The notes under the pieces: generated by a model
Database searches by the model: none
Seen by the model: only the letters and a program-made list of their open reading frames with translations
What the model was told of the DNA's origin: nothing
Shown here: one piece after another, positions 1 to 9,645 of the stretch
Layout of the letters: each line of letters starts with the position of its first letter
How positions within the stretch are numbered: the first letter of the stretch is position 1
Origin: Chytridium lagenaria
Lineage: Eukaryota; Chytridiomycota; Chytridiomycetes; Chytridiales; Chytridiaceae
Reading direction: 5' to 3'
Assembly (NCBI GenBank): GCA_025449115.1
Contig: JAHLKC010000036.1
Location: forward strand, 186,001-250,000
Length of the DNA stretch: 64,000 nt
Translations under genes and position numbers: made by a program

Positions 1-1
1 G

Positions 2-3000
2 AGGAAACGATCGTGCTCTCATAGTCTCGGCTACTGCTACGAAAATGGTATCGGAGGCCTCCCTCAAGACCCCGAAACCGCTTTCAAGCTGTACAAAAAA
101 TCTTCTGAAAAGGGAAACACACTTGCAACCACCAACATTGGCGCTTGCTACCAAAACGGTGTCGGTACGGAAAAGAACGAAAAGGCTGCATTTGAGTGTT
201 TTGATGGTGCTGTGAAGAAGGGGGAGAGTGCGGCATATGTAAAGCTTGCAACGTGTTATGCGAAAGGGATTGGGACCACCGTAGATACCAAAAAGGCGGC
301 GCAAGTGCTGTTGGATCCGGTGGTGAAGGATAATGTGGACGTTAAGGAAACATTAAAGGCTTTTTTGGCGGAAAATCTTATTACAGTACCGGAAGATGTG
401 AAGAAGGAGATTTTGGAGACATCTAAGCCGAAAGTGCTGGTTGCGGCTGACAAAAGCGACAGGAGCACATTAAAAGGTTGGATAGCGGGATTCTCCTTTT
501 TCTTAAATTTCTTTTACTTATTCGACTTATTTATCTTGAACACGCCCTTTAACTTTCCAGCCAAAAGATTCTTAGGTAAACTGTTCTTTTGCTTCCGGAT
601 TTCCGTTAATTAACTGATTTTTAACATTTCATCTTCTTAGATTTTAAAAGTTCCTGGCCTGGCTCGGCACTCCCCATCCCCTCAAAAGGTCGACACGGTA
701 AGTGCCTGAAGTTTCAAACATCCTTTCTACTTTCTTGAGTTTATTTCTAATTACTTTGCAGGATACCACTAAAAGCAAGATCTTAAACCACCCTATCGCC
801 GTTGAAAACACAAACATCAAAACTTACCTCGATATGATATCCTCTATTTCGTAACAGAACAACCGAGACTTCAATCAGCGCTTCGAATGAACGTCGCGAG
901 GGTTGAAAAAAATTTAAGTGGGGATGAGAAAGCTGTGCTTTATCTATTCTGATGGAAGTGCTGCTCGAGCTTTCTGGAAGGTTTAAAGGTATATGGGTCT
1001 CCTCTCAATGATGTCCGTTAAGCTTTATTACTAGATTTCGAACATTTCCTGTCTTTAATGGTCCGCCTTCCACGCCCTGAGACCTTAGACCACTGTAAGA
1101 TCAAATCGCACCGCTTACATCTCTAACCCTCCTAACTTTTCAGGAATTTAATAAATCTAAATTATTCAACCACAAATCCGTCGCATGCAACGATGGAATC
1201 AAGGAATACATGGAATTGGCGTTTCTCTATTTTTGTGTCAAAGGAAGCACGCTTTCAAGCTGTATTTTTAAATGATTTGGAAAGAGTTGAGGTGATGCTA
1301 AGTGATGACGAGAGGGCGGATGGACTTACAGCTCTTGCCGAGGTGCTAATTGAGGCTGCTGTTTCTGAAGAATCTGAGAAGAATGTGGAACCAAGAGCTT
1401 TGCAGACGAAAGATACGGAGACTAGAAGTGTGGAGACTAGAGATGTGGAGCCCGAAGTACAGGGTTATAAAAGTGGGTTAAATGTGCTGAAATTTATTTT
1501 AATTGAATTTAGACTTCGAGAACCTCCTGTCGTCTGTGGAAAAGATCCCGACTGTAGAGCAATTCAATGCTGTAAGCTTTTAACTACTTTTTCAACGTCG
1601 TAAAAGCTTTACTAACATGTTGTAAAGGGTTTCAACAAAGATGCTCTTCACAGCAACACTGCCGTGGAAAACAACGAACGCGTCATTGAGTACGTTGACA
1701 CTATTGCCCTCTACTTCTCCACAGAAGATCGCTTCCAGTCTGTTCTTCGAAGCGATGTAGAGAGACTTGAAGAGAGTCTTAGTGCGTCTGAGCGAGCAGG
1801 TGGACTTGCTGCCATTGCGGAGGTGCTGGCAGGTATTGATACTCATGAACCAGAAATTGTGAGTGTAGGTTTTTTAAATTCTATCTAACATATTTAATAG
1901 GTGGAGATTTCTCACGACTATGAACATGACGGAGATTTTGAGGGTTTCCATGGAGATGACGATGCTGCGGCGGTGGAAGCCACAGCCGGAGACTTTATAA
2001 CGCCGTCTGAGGAAATTGTCGATGCCGTGATCGAAGACGTACCAGCACTGGGTGAGGAAACTGTGGATGCTCCAGCCGAAGATGTCACGGCTCCGGAGGA
2101 ATTGGTGGATGCCGCGATTGAAAACGAAACAACACCGGTTGAGGATTCTGTGAATATTCCTGCAGAAGACGTCACATCACCGAATGAGGAAGTTGCGGAT
2201 GCCGTGATCGAACATGAAACAGCGCTGGTTGAGGAATCTGTGGTAGTCCCAGCTGAAGACGAAACACACATTGTGGATACTGCGGTCGGAAATGAACCGG
2301 GTTCGGGTGAAGAAGTCGTAGATGCCCCAGCGGAAGATGTAACACGCTGGATGAGCATATTGTGGATGCTCCAACCGAAAATGAAACGGGACTCGGTGAG
2401 GAGTCAGTGGATGCCCCATTAGAAGACGTAGCTTTGCCGTCTGAAGAACCTGTAGCTGCCGAGATGGCGGGAAAGAACCATCATGCCGAACGCGCAACTT
2501 ATGAAGGTGGACGTTTTAAAAGTATGTTTGCTTCTAACTTCATCCTCCTGTTTGAGTTTCCTTGTTCTTTGTTTTTTTTTGCCCCACAAAAACATTAACT
2601 GTTTTTGTACTTATCTCGCTACGCACATTATAGACTTTGAGAACTTTATACACTTCCAAGGCCCCATGCCCTCTCCCGACGAATTTGATACGGTAGGATA
2701 ACACCTCCCCATTCATCGTTAACCCCCATTCCCATAGATCGCCAACAAACACAAACTCTTTGCCAGTCCCGCACTTAAAAACAGTCAAGTAGACGAATAC
2801 ATTCGTCTAGCGTTCTCATTCTTCACCATGAAGGATGAGTGGGAACAAGCCACTATCAGGAGTCACGTCAATTGGGCGGAGAAGGAGCTTGATGAGAAAC
2901 AGATAGCAGCAGGGTTGAAGGCTATGGCGGAGGTTTTGCTGGAACCGGCTGGAGATGGGAAGGATCTTGGAGATGATGGACATGCGGGGGAGAGTTTTGG

Positions 3001-3434
3001 AAGATTTAAAAGTGAGTTTGGAATTGTTTTCATATGTTTAGTGAGCTCTAATCATGTCCTTTTACAAAACGGCAGACTTTGAGGAGTTCCGCTCATCCAT
3101 AACAACACCGCCCGCGGCGTCCGTATTGAATTCGGTAAGCTTTATTCATATCTTATTTCCTCTCGTCTGTTCTCACCATTCAATGTAGAAGGCGAACAAG
3201 AGCAAGCTCTTGAGCAACCCTGCTATCAGTGAAAACGAACGTATCAAAGCTTATGTGACAACCGCATACTTGTATTTCAGAACCAATGAGGCCAACTATG
3301 AAGCGACGATGCGGAATGGTGTTGAAAGGCTTGAAGCTCACCTTAGTGAGTATGAGAGGGGTTGGGACTTGAGGCTATTGCAGAGGTTTTTGATAGCGCT
3401 TGAGGTTGAGGTAAACGTAGACCCTTTGGTATGA
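2..3434 (+). CDS. Sel1-repeat protein with five novel C-terminal repeat units (5' end outside window)
   Basis: The frame is open from base 2 and runs through at least three Sel1-like repeats (for example GYCYENGIG, GACYQNGVGTEKNEKAA, ATCYAKGIGT), helical pairs that normally scaffold protein complexes. After residue KSDRSTLK a chain of small exons begins: 651-697, 762-988, 1035-1094, 1144-1472, 1513-1571, 1628-1858, 1901-2521, 2634-2692, 2738-3011, 3076-3134 and 3189-3434. The intron at 1572-1627 has a GTAAGC donor and a TTACTAAC branch point. The exons encode five copies of a unit I do not recognise, plus an acidic low-complexity stretch. Single-base frame breaks lie near 830, 1230 (a run of five T where four would restore frame) and 2350. 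The stop at 3432 closes repeat 5. The Sel1 call is firm. The overall function is unknown, and the first exon-intron boundary (near 476) is the least certain because its donor is weak. Confidence 0.7.
651..3434 (+). repeat. Five exon-pair protein repeats of unknown family
   Basis: Each unit is a short exon (about 47-60 nt) encoding a DFE-x-F...P motif, followed by a long exon encoding about 60 conserved residues. The long part starts NK-x-K-L-x-x-N-P-A-I-x-EN, continues with I-x-x-Y and LYF-x-T-E, then an R-x-x-VERLE segment, L-S-x-x-ER-A, and ends in GL-x-A-x-AEVL. Long exons start at 762, 1144, 1628, 2738 and 3189. Most units end in a G-R/Y-F/Y-K stretch directly before a donor, so the repeat boundary coincides with an intron. 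Divergence between units is high, so the duplication is old, yet the intron positions are kept. Confidence 0.7.
1950..2460 (+). repeat. Acidic Val/Asp/Ala/Glu-rich tandem peptide repeats
   Basis: Within the exon 1901-2521 the protein repeats variants of DAPAEDVT-x-P-E-E followed by VDAAIENET-x-P, with a period of roughly 30-33 residues. The DNA repeats with it (gaagacgt, gatgccgtgatcga). It is very acidic, likely disordered, and sits between repeat units 3 and 4. A frame break near 2350 moves the last copy to another frame. Confidence 0.75.
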
Positions 3435-4039
3435 CTTGATATCTCATTTGGGATGATGTTTTTATTTCTAAAATGTATTTCAAATAATTGAATACAGCAC
3501 GTGCTATTGACTACAATTAAACATATGATGCACTTTCTTTTTAATTCACACAAAACACAACATTTACATATGTTATAAAACCACGCATCCCTGTATAAGT
3601 ACGTGAGAAAGTGCCTGAAAAAGTACGTGTGCATGTACTTGCAGATTCTAGAGCACACTGCGCACTATATCGATTGTTATCTTCGGAACGTGACGTAAAT
3701 ACAGCACGGAAGTCTGTGACTGATGTGCCTGCTGACAATTCATCTGACAATTCCACGTAAACAAACAAACGCGTTGTATCAACGGATGTCCGTAAGCAAA
3801 CAAACTTGCTCTTTGGACAAACAAACAAGAGTATGATGACCACGACCCTTGTCTCTAAGCCCCGTGCATTCATACTAATCATAGCCTCTCTGTCAAAAGT
3901 TGTGGACGCACCTTCTTTACTTGCATCTTTGTTTCTTTAACGGTCGCTACACCTTACCAACATACCAAAACAACAGTGCCTTCTTTGAGAAAAACATCAA
4001 CTTTGACCAAGACAGAAGCCTCACAAAACATCCAAAGCC
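3435..4039. other. Intergenic stretch with a possible signal-peptide exon
   Basis: No long conserved frame is present. An ATG-ATG at 3833-3838 opens a 34-codon frame whose first 25 or so residues look like a secretion signal (basic start, then AFILIIASLS, then a VDA cleavage-like end). It is in the same frame as the LRR gene start at 4040 but stop codons intervene, and I see no clean GT donor to join them. Confidence 0.3.
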
Positions 4040-6720
4040 ATGTCCGCTTTACCACGTCCCGTAAATCCTTTCGCCAAACCCACCATCCACGCCCAATGTC
4101 TCCAACTCTCCTCCGTCTTCGACTCCCTCGGCCTTCCAAAACCCTGGAACGTCACCAACGTCGAAACAGACCCAGCTCCCGGTATCACCATTGACACCGA
4201 TCTCGAGTCCGTCATCTCTGGCGTCATCTCTGGCATCATCTCTGCTTTTGATGATGACGATTCAAACACTGGCCTTCTCTGTTGTTCGTCTGTCGTCATT
4301 GATCCGGAACTTTTGGAAGAAACCAACGCTTCAGGTCCCGTCCCTGGTATTCTCCCTAATGCAACAGCCGAGACAAGAAACCCTGTGCGGCCTTCTCCAA
4401 GTCCCGCTAATGGGACTCCCTTGCCTTCTCCAAGCGCTTTTTCTGGCAATGCCACCTCAAACGACACTGCTCCTGCCATTCAAGCTCCTGGTTCAAACCC
4501 GGACGATCCTCTTCGTCCACGTCCTCTACCCATCGACCCTAGCTCGTTCAACAAAGCCGCTGCAGTGGGGAACTTGTCACTCGCTGTGCCGAGTCCCTCC
4601 GTCGGTAATATGACCGTGCCGTTAGACGCTGGGAACAGCGGAACTTGTTGGGGGGTATGCGGAGGAGATGGAAATGGAGGCTGTGGCTACTGAGAGATTT
4701 GGTGGGGATGGGGGAGGGAAGTTTGGGAGTGGAAGGGGAGCGAAGGATTTGGTGACGAGGGTGCTTTGCGAAGATGGGAGGAAAGGAAGGAGTATTGTGG
4801 GAATGTGAGTGTACTTATGTAACTTTTTGTTTAAGTTTTTCTAATCTTTTCATAACTCTCTATTATTTTTTTTAGTGAAATTAGGGTTAACCCCATCGGT
4901 AACTTGACGTGCAATGCCACCGTCTTCCCTGACTTGCGCAGGTTGCCCGATCTTCGTACGCTGTGAGTAGTTTTGCAACGCGCATACATAATATCTTTAT
5001 GATTGCTTATATCATATTTATTTTCCCAACAAACTAAAAATAAACCAACCACAGAACTGTTACTGGCTGCAACATGAATGGCGCGGCTATCCCTTGGCGA
5101 ACTTTTGGAAGAGTGTTGAACCAGCTTGAGAACATGTAAGGCTGTTATCAAATTACATGAGATTTCATTTTTTCTTACATCTATCTTTCTGTTTGATTTC
5201 TAGCAACTTGGTCTCCAACAATCTCACAGGCCGCATCACTGCTGATATAGGTGATCTCAAGAATCTCACTGCAGTGAGACTCGATGGAAACAGAATTGAC
5301 GGGACGATTCCCGCTGCTGTTGGTCGAATTGATCATCTTCAAATCCTGTAGAGTATCGCGTCTTTTCCTCTTTAATTGCCTTTTGTCTCCTATTTTTTTT
5401 CTGACTAATTTTTTCATTTACGTCTCCCAATTGATCGATGATCTTTTTTTTATCAGTCGCGTTGCCGGAAATACCAACATGACTGGATTCCTTCCTCCGT
5501 CGATGGCCTCAATGGCTCACCTCCAATGGCTGTAAGAATTTCTCTACTTTATTCGAAAAAAAACAGTTCATCATATTATCATCACTAAAATTCCTTTCAT
5601 CTTTATCACAAATCCCATCAAAACTTTTAGTGATATCAACGGCACATCCATAACGGGTGACATCTCCACCGCTCCTCTCCCCAAAAATATCACCACATGC
5701 AACCTCTCACCTCTTTTTTGCGTCCCCACCGCCTTTGAAGCACCCGTCGGCGCAAAGTATATGACCCCCTGTGGTCTCTTGACGGCTTGCAACTCTACCG
5801 ACGCCGACGAAGTGGGGCTGCTTCCAACCGCTGTGTCCATGAACAGAACTTCACCGTCTCCATTCGTGTCGCCATCACCCCTAGCTGTTATCAATGGTAC
5901 AGCAGGTGTGAATGGTACGACCCCTGGTTGGAACTTGACAGAGTTGATTGGGAACGCTGGTAACCGTACAGATCTGACTTCTCCATCGCCTTTGGTTTCT
6001 CCTTCCCAATCGCCTTTGGTTCTTCCTTCGCCTTCACCATCGCCGTCGCCCTCGCCCTTGCGTCCACCTTCTCCTATGAACCCACCTCCAGCCGTTATAC
6101 TCACTGCGGCCCTTCCGACTCCCGAGAACAAGATTCTGGCACCATCACCGTCTCCAGAAGCATCTCCGTCCTCGTCTTCGTCGTCGTCTTCTCCTGTCCC
6201 CGCTGTTGTTGGCACGATTGCAGTCATTGCAGTCGCGGTGGTCGCCATCCTCGTGGTATTGATGTATAAACGCCGTGGACAACGTGGGGACTCTTCAAAT
6301 GGTGAAGATGGGCCTTCACCTGGAAGGGATTACGATATTCAGTTGAAGAGTATCAAGGAGGTCAAGGAGTTTGGGTCTGATGGGGACCGGGATGATATGG
6401 AGCGTGTTCGACGGGAGGTGTTGGGGGCGACTAGGACGAGGGATGGGAATCTTGCTGTTGCGGCTGAAGGGGAGGAAATCGGGAGTGTGAGGAGAAGGTT
6501 GGGAAGTGATGTGAGGAGTGAAGTGAGCGAAGAGGAGAAGGAGGAGTTTGGGGTGAGGGTGTCACCCTTTGTTGACCCTGATGCGAGGAGGACTAATCCG
6601 TTTACGGATGGTGCCGAGATGGGGATTGTTGGGAGAAGGAGAATGTTGGAACCTTTGTCAGTGGTTGTGCATCCCAGGGATCCCGTAAACCGCGGATTTG
6701 AGGAGAGAGAGACGCGTTAA
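4040..6720 (+). CDS. Leucine-rich-repeat single-pass membrane protein, repeats split by phase-2 introns
   Basis: Exons are 4040-4804, 4876-4962, 5055-5135, 5204-5347, 5457-5531 and 5631-6720. All five introns are phase 2, and each cuts after a Leu or Ile/Met that ends an LRR strand. The exons encode plant-type LRRs such as NLVSNNLTGRIT, IGDLKNLTAVRLDGNRIDG and MASMAHLQWL. An N-terminal region of about 200 residues carries many N-x-S/T sites and Pro/Ser-rich linkers. After the LRRs comes another Ser/Pro-rich stalk (SPSPSPSPSPSPL), a membrane helix near GTIAVIAVAVVAILVVLMY, a KRRG stop-transfer motif and an acidic/basic cytoplasmic tail of about 150 residues without a kinase domain. One frame break in exon 1 lies near 4650. 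No signal peptide is encoded at 4040, so an upstream exon is likely. It is probably a cell-surface receptor or wall-contact protein; the ligand is unknown. Confidence 0.75.
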
Positions 6721-7407
6721 ATAATGTTCTTTATGGTTCTTCCGCTGGAGTTTTTTTGTATGATCAAAAAGGAGAGCTTTTATTGTGTTGCAATAGTGTT
6801 TAGCAGTGACCATTATTATTCAGATTTATCTTACTTTGTTGTCATCACCTTTAAAAATAGTGTGTTGTTTTTGATATAAAAGCAAAAGATGTAATAAAAT
6901 GAAATAAAATAAAAGAGATTTTTATATGTTTATTATGCAGCATGAAAATCAATAAATAAATTATGTACGTATTACATATTAAATAGTTTATAAAAATCTT
7001 TTTTACTTTTATTTGTTACATATATATATACAATACATGCACTTGACTTGAAATTGAACCAACTTACTTTATGGACAATTTGCCCAATGCGAAATCCCCA
7101 CGTCACTGATAAATATAAAATGAAAAGAATATTGCTTTAGAGATCACGTGCATTCAACCAATAATGTATTATTACAAATTAATTTTTGATTTTTGATTTT
7201 AACATCAGAATCTGAATGAGTGTGTGAGAGAGTTTTTATGCAGTAGTGAATTCTTGGTGGCACATTTCCTTGGAGGAAGACGACGACGGTCTCCAGCGAC
7301 ACTCCCGTTTCAAAGCCTTACTCTCATCCTATCATTCCAAAGAAGCATAAGGCAGCTCTGATATCTTTCTGAATCTCAAAGACCTTTTTGCATAACGAGG
7401 AGACCTC
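6721..7407. other. AT-rich intergenic region
   Basis: No coding signal is seen. The stretch is A/T-rich with a short (TA)n run near 7020-7032 and several AATAAA-like motifs after 6890 that could serve 3'-end formation of the upstream gene. An open stretch near 7249-7350 lacks a start codon and is not supported. Confidence 0.5.
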
Positions 7408-8880
7408 ATGGCTGCTACATTCCATCATTTTCATAGGGTCGCTCGCTTTGACCTCGGTGATGCACATCGACTGCTTCTGTCACAGAGGGAGCTCTTGAGG
7501 GCTATAACGAGTGCGTCTATGGGTAGGGACGAGGCTACACTCAATGAGGTAAATACTACCACTGCCCACATACTCGTCTTTCATTATTTTGTTTGAGCAA
7601 GGCAACAGGCTTTCTTAACGCATACCCCTAGGTCCTCCATCGTGCTGCCACCGCCGCCTCCACTACCCTCTCCTCGCGCCCCCAACTCATCCTCCCTCCC
7701 CCGCCCAACCCTGCTCTCGCGACCGCAACCTGGTCAAACCTCGTCGGCTCCCTCCGCCACGCCGTCCATGTTGCCCGTGAATCCCTTCCCGTATCGGCGG
7801 AGTCGCAGCAGTCGCCGCCGTTGCCGCCATCGCCCATGTTACAGCTGTATGGCTTCCCCGTTGGGCGGCGACAGCAGCAGCAGAACCTGCCACGCGGAAA
7901 CGCCGCACCAAGAAATCCTCTGAAACTGTTGAAACGGCTGCGCCTGCTGCAGAGGTGACGGACCTCATGGCTGAAATTACGGCTCTACGCGCTGAGCTTG
8001 AGCAATATCGAACCATTCATGGGGACATGGATCATCTTGTAGCGTCGCATGAGTTGGAATCGACGGCTGCTGCTGCTCACGTTTCCAACCTTGAGGCCGT
8101 CAACAAAGCTCTCACAAAGTCTGTCGAAACGCTGGAAGCCGAGTTGAGTATTCGTCGAGCCGCAGAAGACGGGCTTCGTGGTGAGGTCAATCACCTCAAG
8201 AACGTTGTGGAGGGCTCACGGAAGAACGAGACAGAGCCGAAAATCGCATGTTGGCGCTTGAAGGAAGTCTTGAGAGTCTTCGCCAGTTATTCTCCTCCAT
8301 CGCTGCTGCAAACAACGGCCACATTCCCGTTACTGAACATTTTGAGGGTGAGGCGTCTTACCTCTCCACAGGATCCTCCTCGGGCCGGTCGTCCACGCGT
8401 CACAGCAGTGGAAACGCAGAACATCCAGCATTGCGTCTTCCTCTTCCTCTTCCTCTGCTGCCGCTCCAAGCGACCACGGTTCTGACATCCACCATTCGGT
8501 CGACACCGCCAAATCTTCCATCTTGACCTCCACAACCCTCCCTCCCCCCTCCGCTCCTCAGCCGCCGCAGCTATCCAGTACCCTGAGCTCCTCGAACTCA
8601 CCTCCCCGCAGTCCACCGCCGCCCACATTGATTTTGATCTTTTCTCACCCCTCGCTGCCGCTACTGAAACAGTTTCTTTGACCATGACGTCCTTGGACTC
8701 TGTTATCGTCGGCCGCGTCTTCGCCAAGAGTCGTGTCGCCAAAGTTTGTCAAGATGAACACGGTGGAGACGGTGGATGCTGCTGTGTTGCAGGTTGTGGA
8801 GGAGGAGGAGGAGAGGCGTGGAGAGAGGCCCTGCGTCGGCTGTTCCTTCTGAGGATGATTGGGAGGAGGTGCGAGGATGA
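7408..8880 (+). CDS. Coiled-coil protein of unknown function, several frame breaks
   Basis: The ATG at 7408 follows an in-frame stop. Exon 1 (7408-7549) encodes MAATFHHFHRVARFDLGDAH and onward to LNE. An intron 7550-7632 follows, and exon 2 continues in phase 0 with a Pro/Ala-rich segment, a basic KRRTKKSS patch, then a heptad-like stretch at about 7955-8260 (ALRAELEQY, NLEAVNKALTKSVETLEAE) that predicts a coiled coil. A long Ser/Pro-rich tail leads to a conserved-looking acidic end (PSEDDWEEVRG) at 8880. Following this protein requires at least three frame changes (near 7860, 8260 and 8450-8640). I do not recognise the family. Confidence 0.5.
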
Positions 8881-9645
8881 AGAGCGTTTGGCATGATTAT
8901 TATTTTTTATTTTTGGAGGTGTTGTGACATTCCATAGGAGGTTTTTTGTTGATATGTTTTTTGCTTTTATCATCTTATAGTTTTTGTGTTTTTGTTGTTT
9001 TCGTAACCTACCCCCAGACTTTTCCATTTTATTGCCGGCATGAAAATCAGAAGTTTTGGGGGGAGGATGTTCCATTTTATGATATTCTTCTTTTGTTTTC
9101 CAGGGTTTTTTTTTCGTTTTTTTTTTGGCGAAAAAGGACATGGGGAATAAAAAAAAAAAAAAAAAAAAAAGAAAAAAAAAAGAAAGAAAACGAAAACCTC
9201 GTATTTTTTCTCCCTTTTGCATCTTCACTCGCTTTCTTGGGATCCCTGCTTTGTTTGCGCGGCTCATCTTTAAACTCAACGATGTTTCAAAGAAAAGGGA
9301 AGATCTCTGAAGGAAAAGAAAGAGAACCAAAAACAGAGGTCCAGCATCTTTAACCCCACCCGCCCAGAATACGTATCCAAAAAATATATATTTGCAATCG
9401 CATTTATTCCATCGTCATATAAGAAATGGCCATCCTTAGGTTCTGTATCAAACCAAGTACCCCAACAAAGATATCCAAATATGCTGCCACTTGCAATCAT
9501 GCTGCAAAACAAGAAGAAAAAAAAATAATAGAGAAGATAAGGGACATCAAAATCCAAGAATACATTTTAAAAAAAAGCAACACGCATTGAATGGTAACCA
9601 TCCATAACATCCTCACAACCTCGCCCTCACCTCCCTCACCCCAAG
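8881..9645. repeat. Low-complexity spacer with T-run and A-run
   Basis: No gene is supported. A T-rich stretch at about 9104-9126 is followed by an almost pure A run at 9149-9180, which could pair as a long A:T hairpin in RNA. The region lies between two genes facing each other (+ gene ending 8880, - gene ending 9646), so it probably holds both 3' ends. Confidence 0.5.

Noticed and set aside
1918..2358. 146-codon minus-strand ORF rich in Ser/Thr
   Set aside because: It is the shadow of the acidic repeat exon on the plus strand; the repeats create open antisense frames.
5571..6248. 225-codon minus-strand ORF rich in Gly/Glu
   Set aside because: Antisense shadow of the Ser/Pro-rich stalk of the LRR protein.
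8749..9330. 193-codon minus-strand ORF
   Set aside because: Dominated by homopolymer-encoded Phe and Lys runs and Pro/Ser shadow of the coiled-coil gene tail; no conserved motif.
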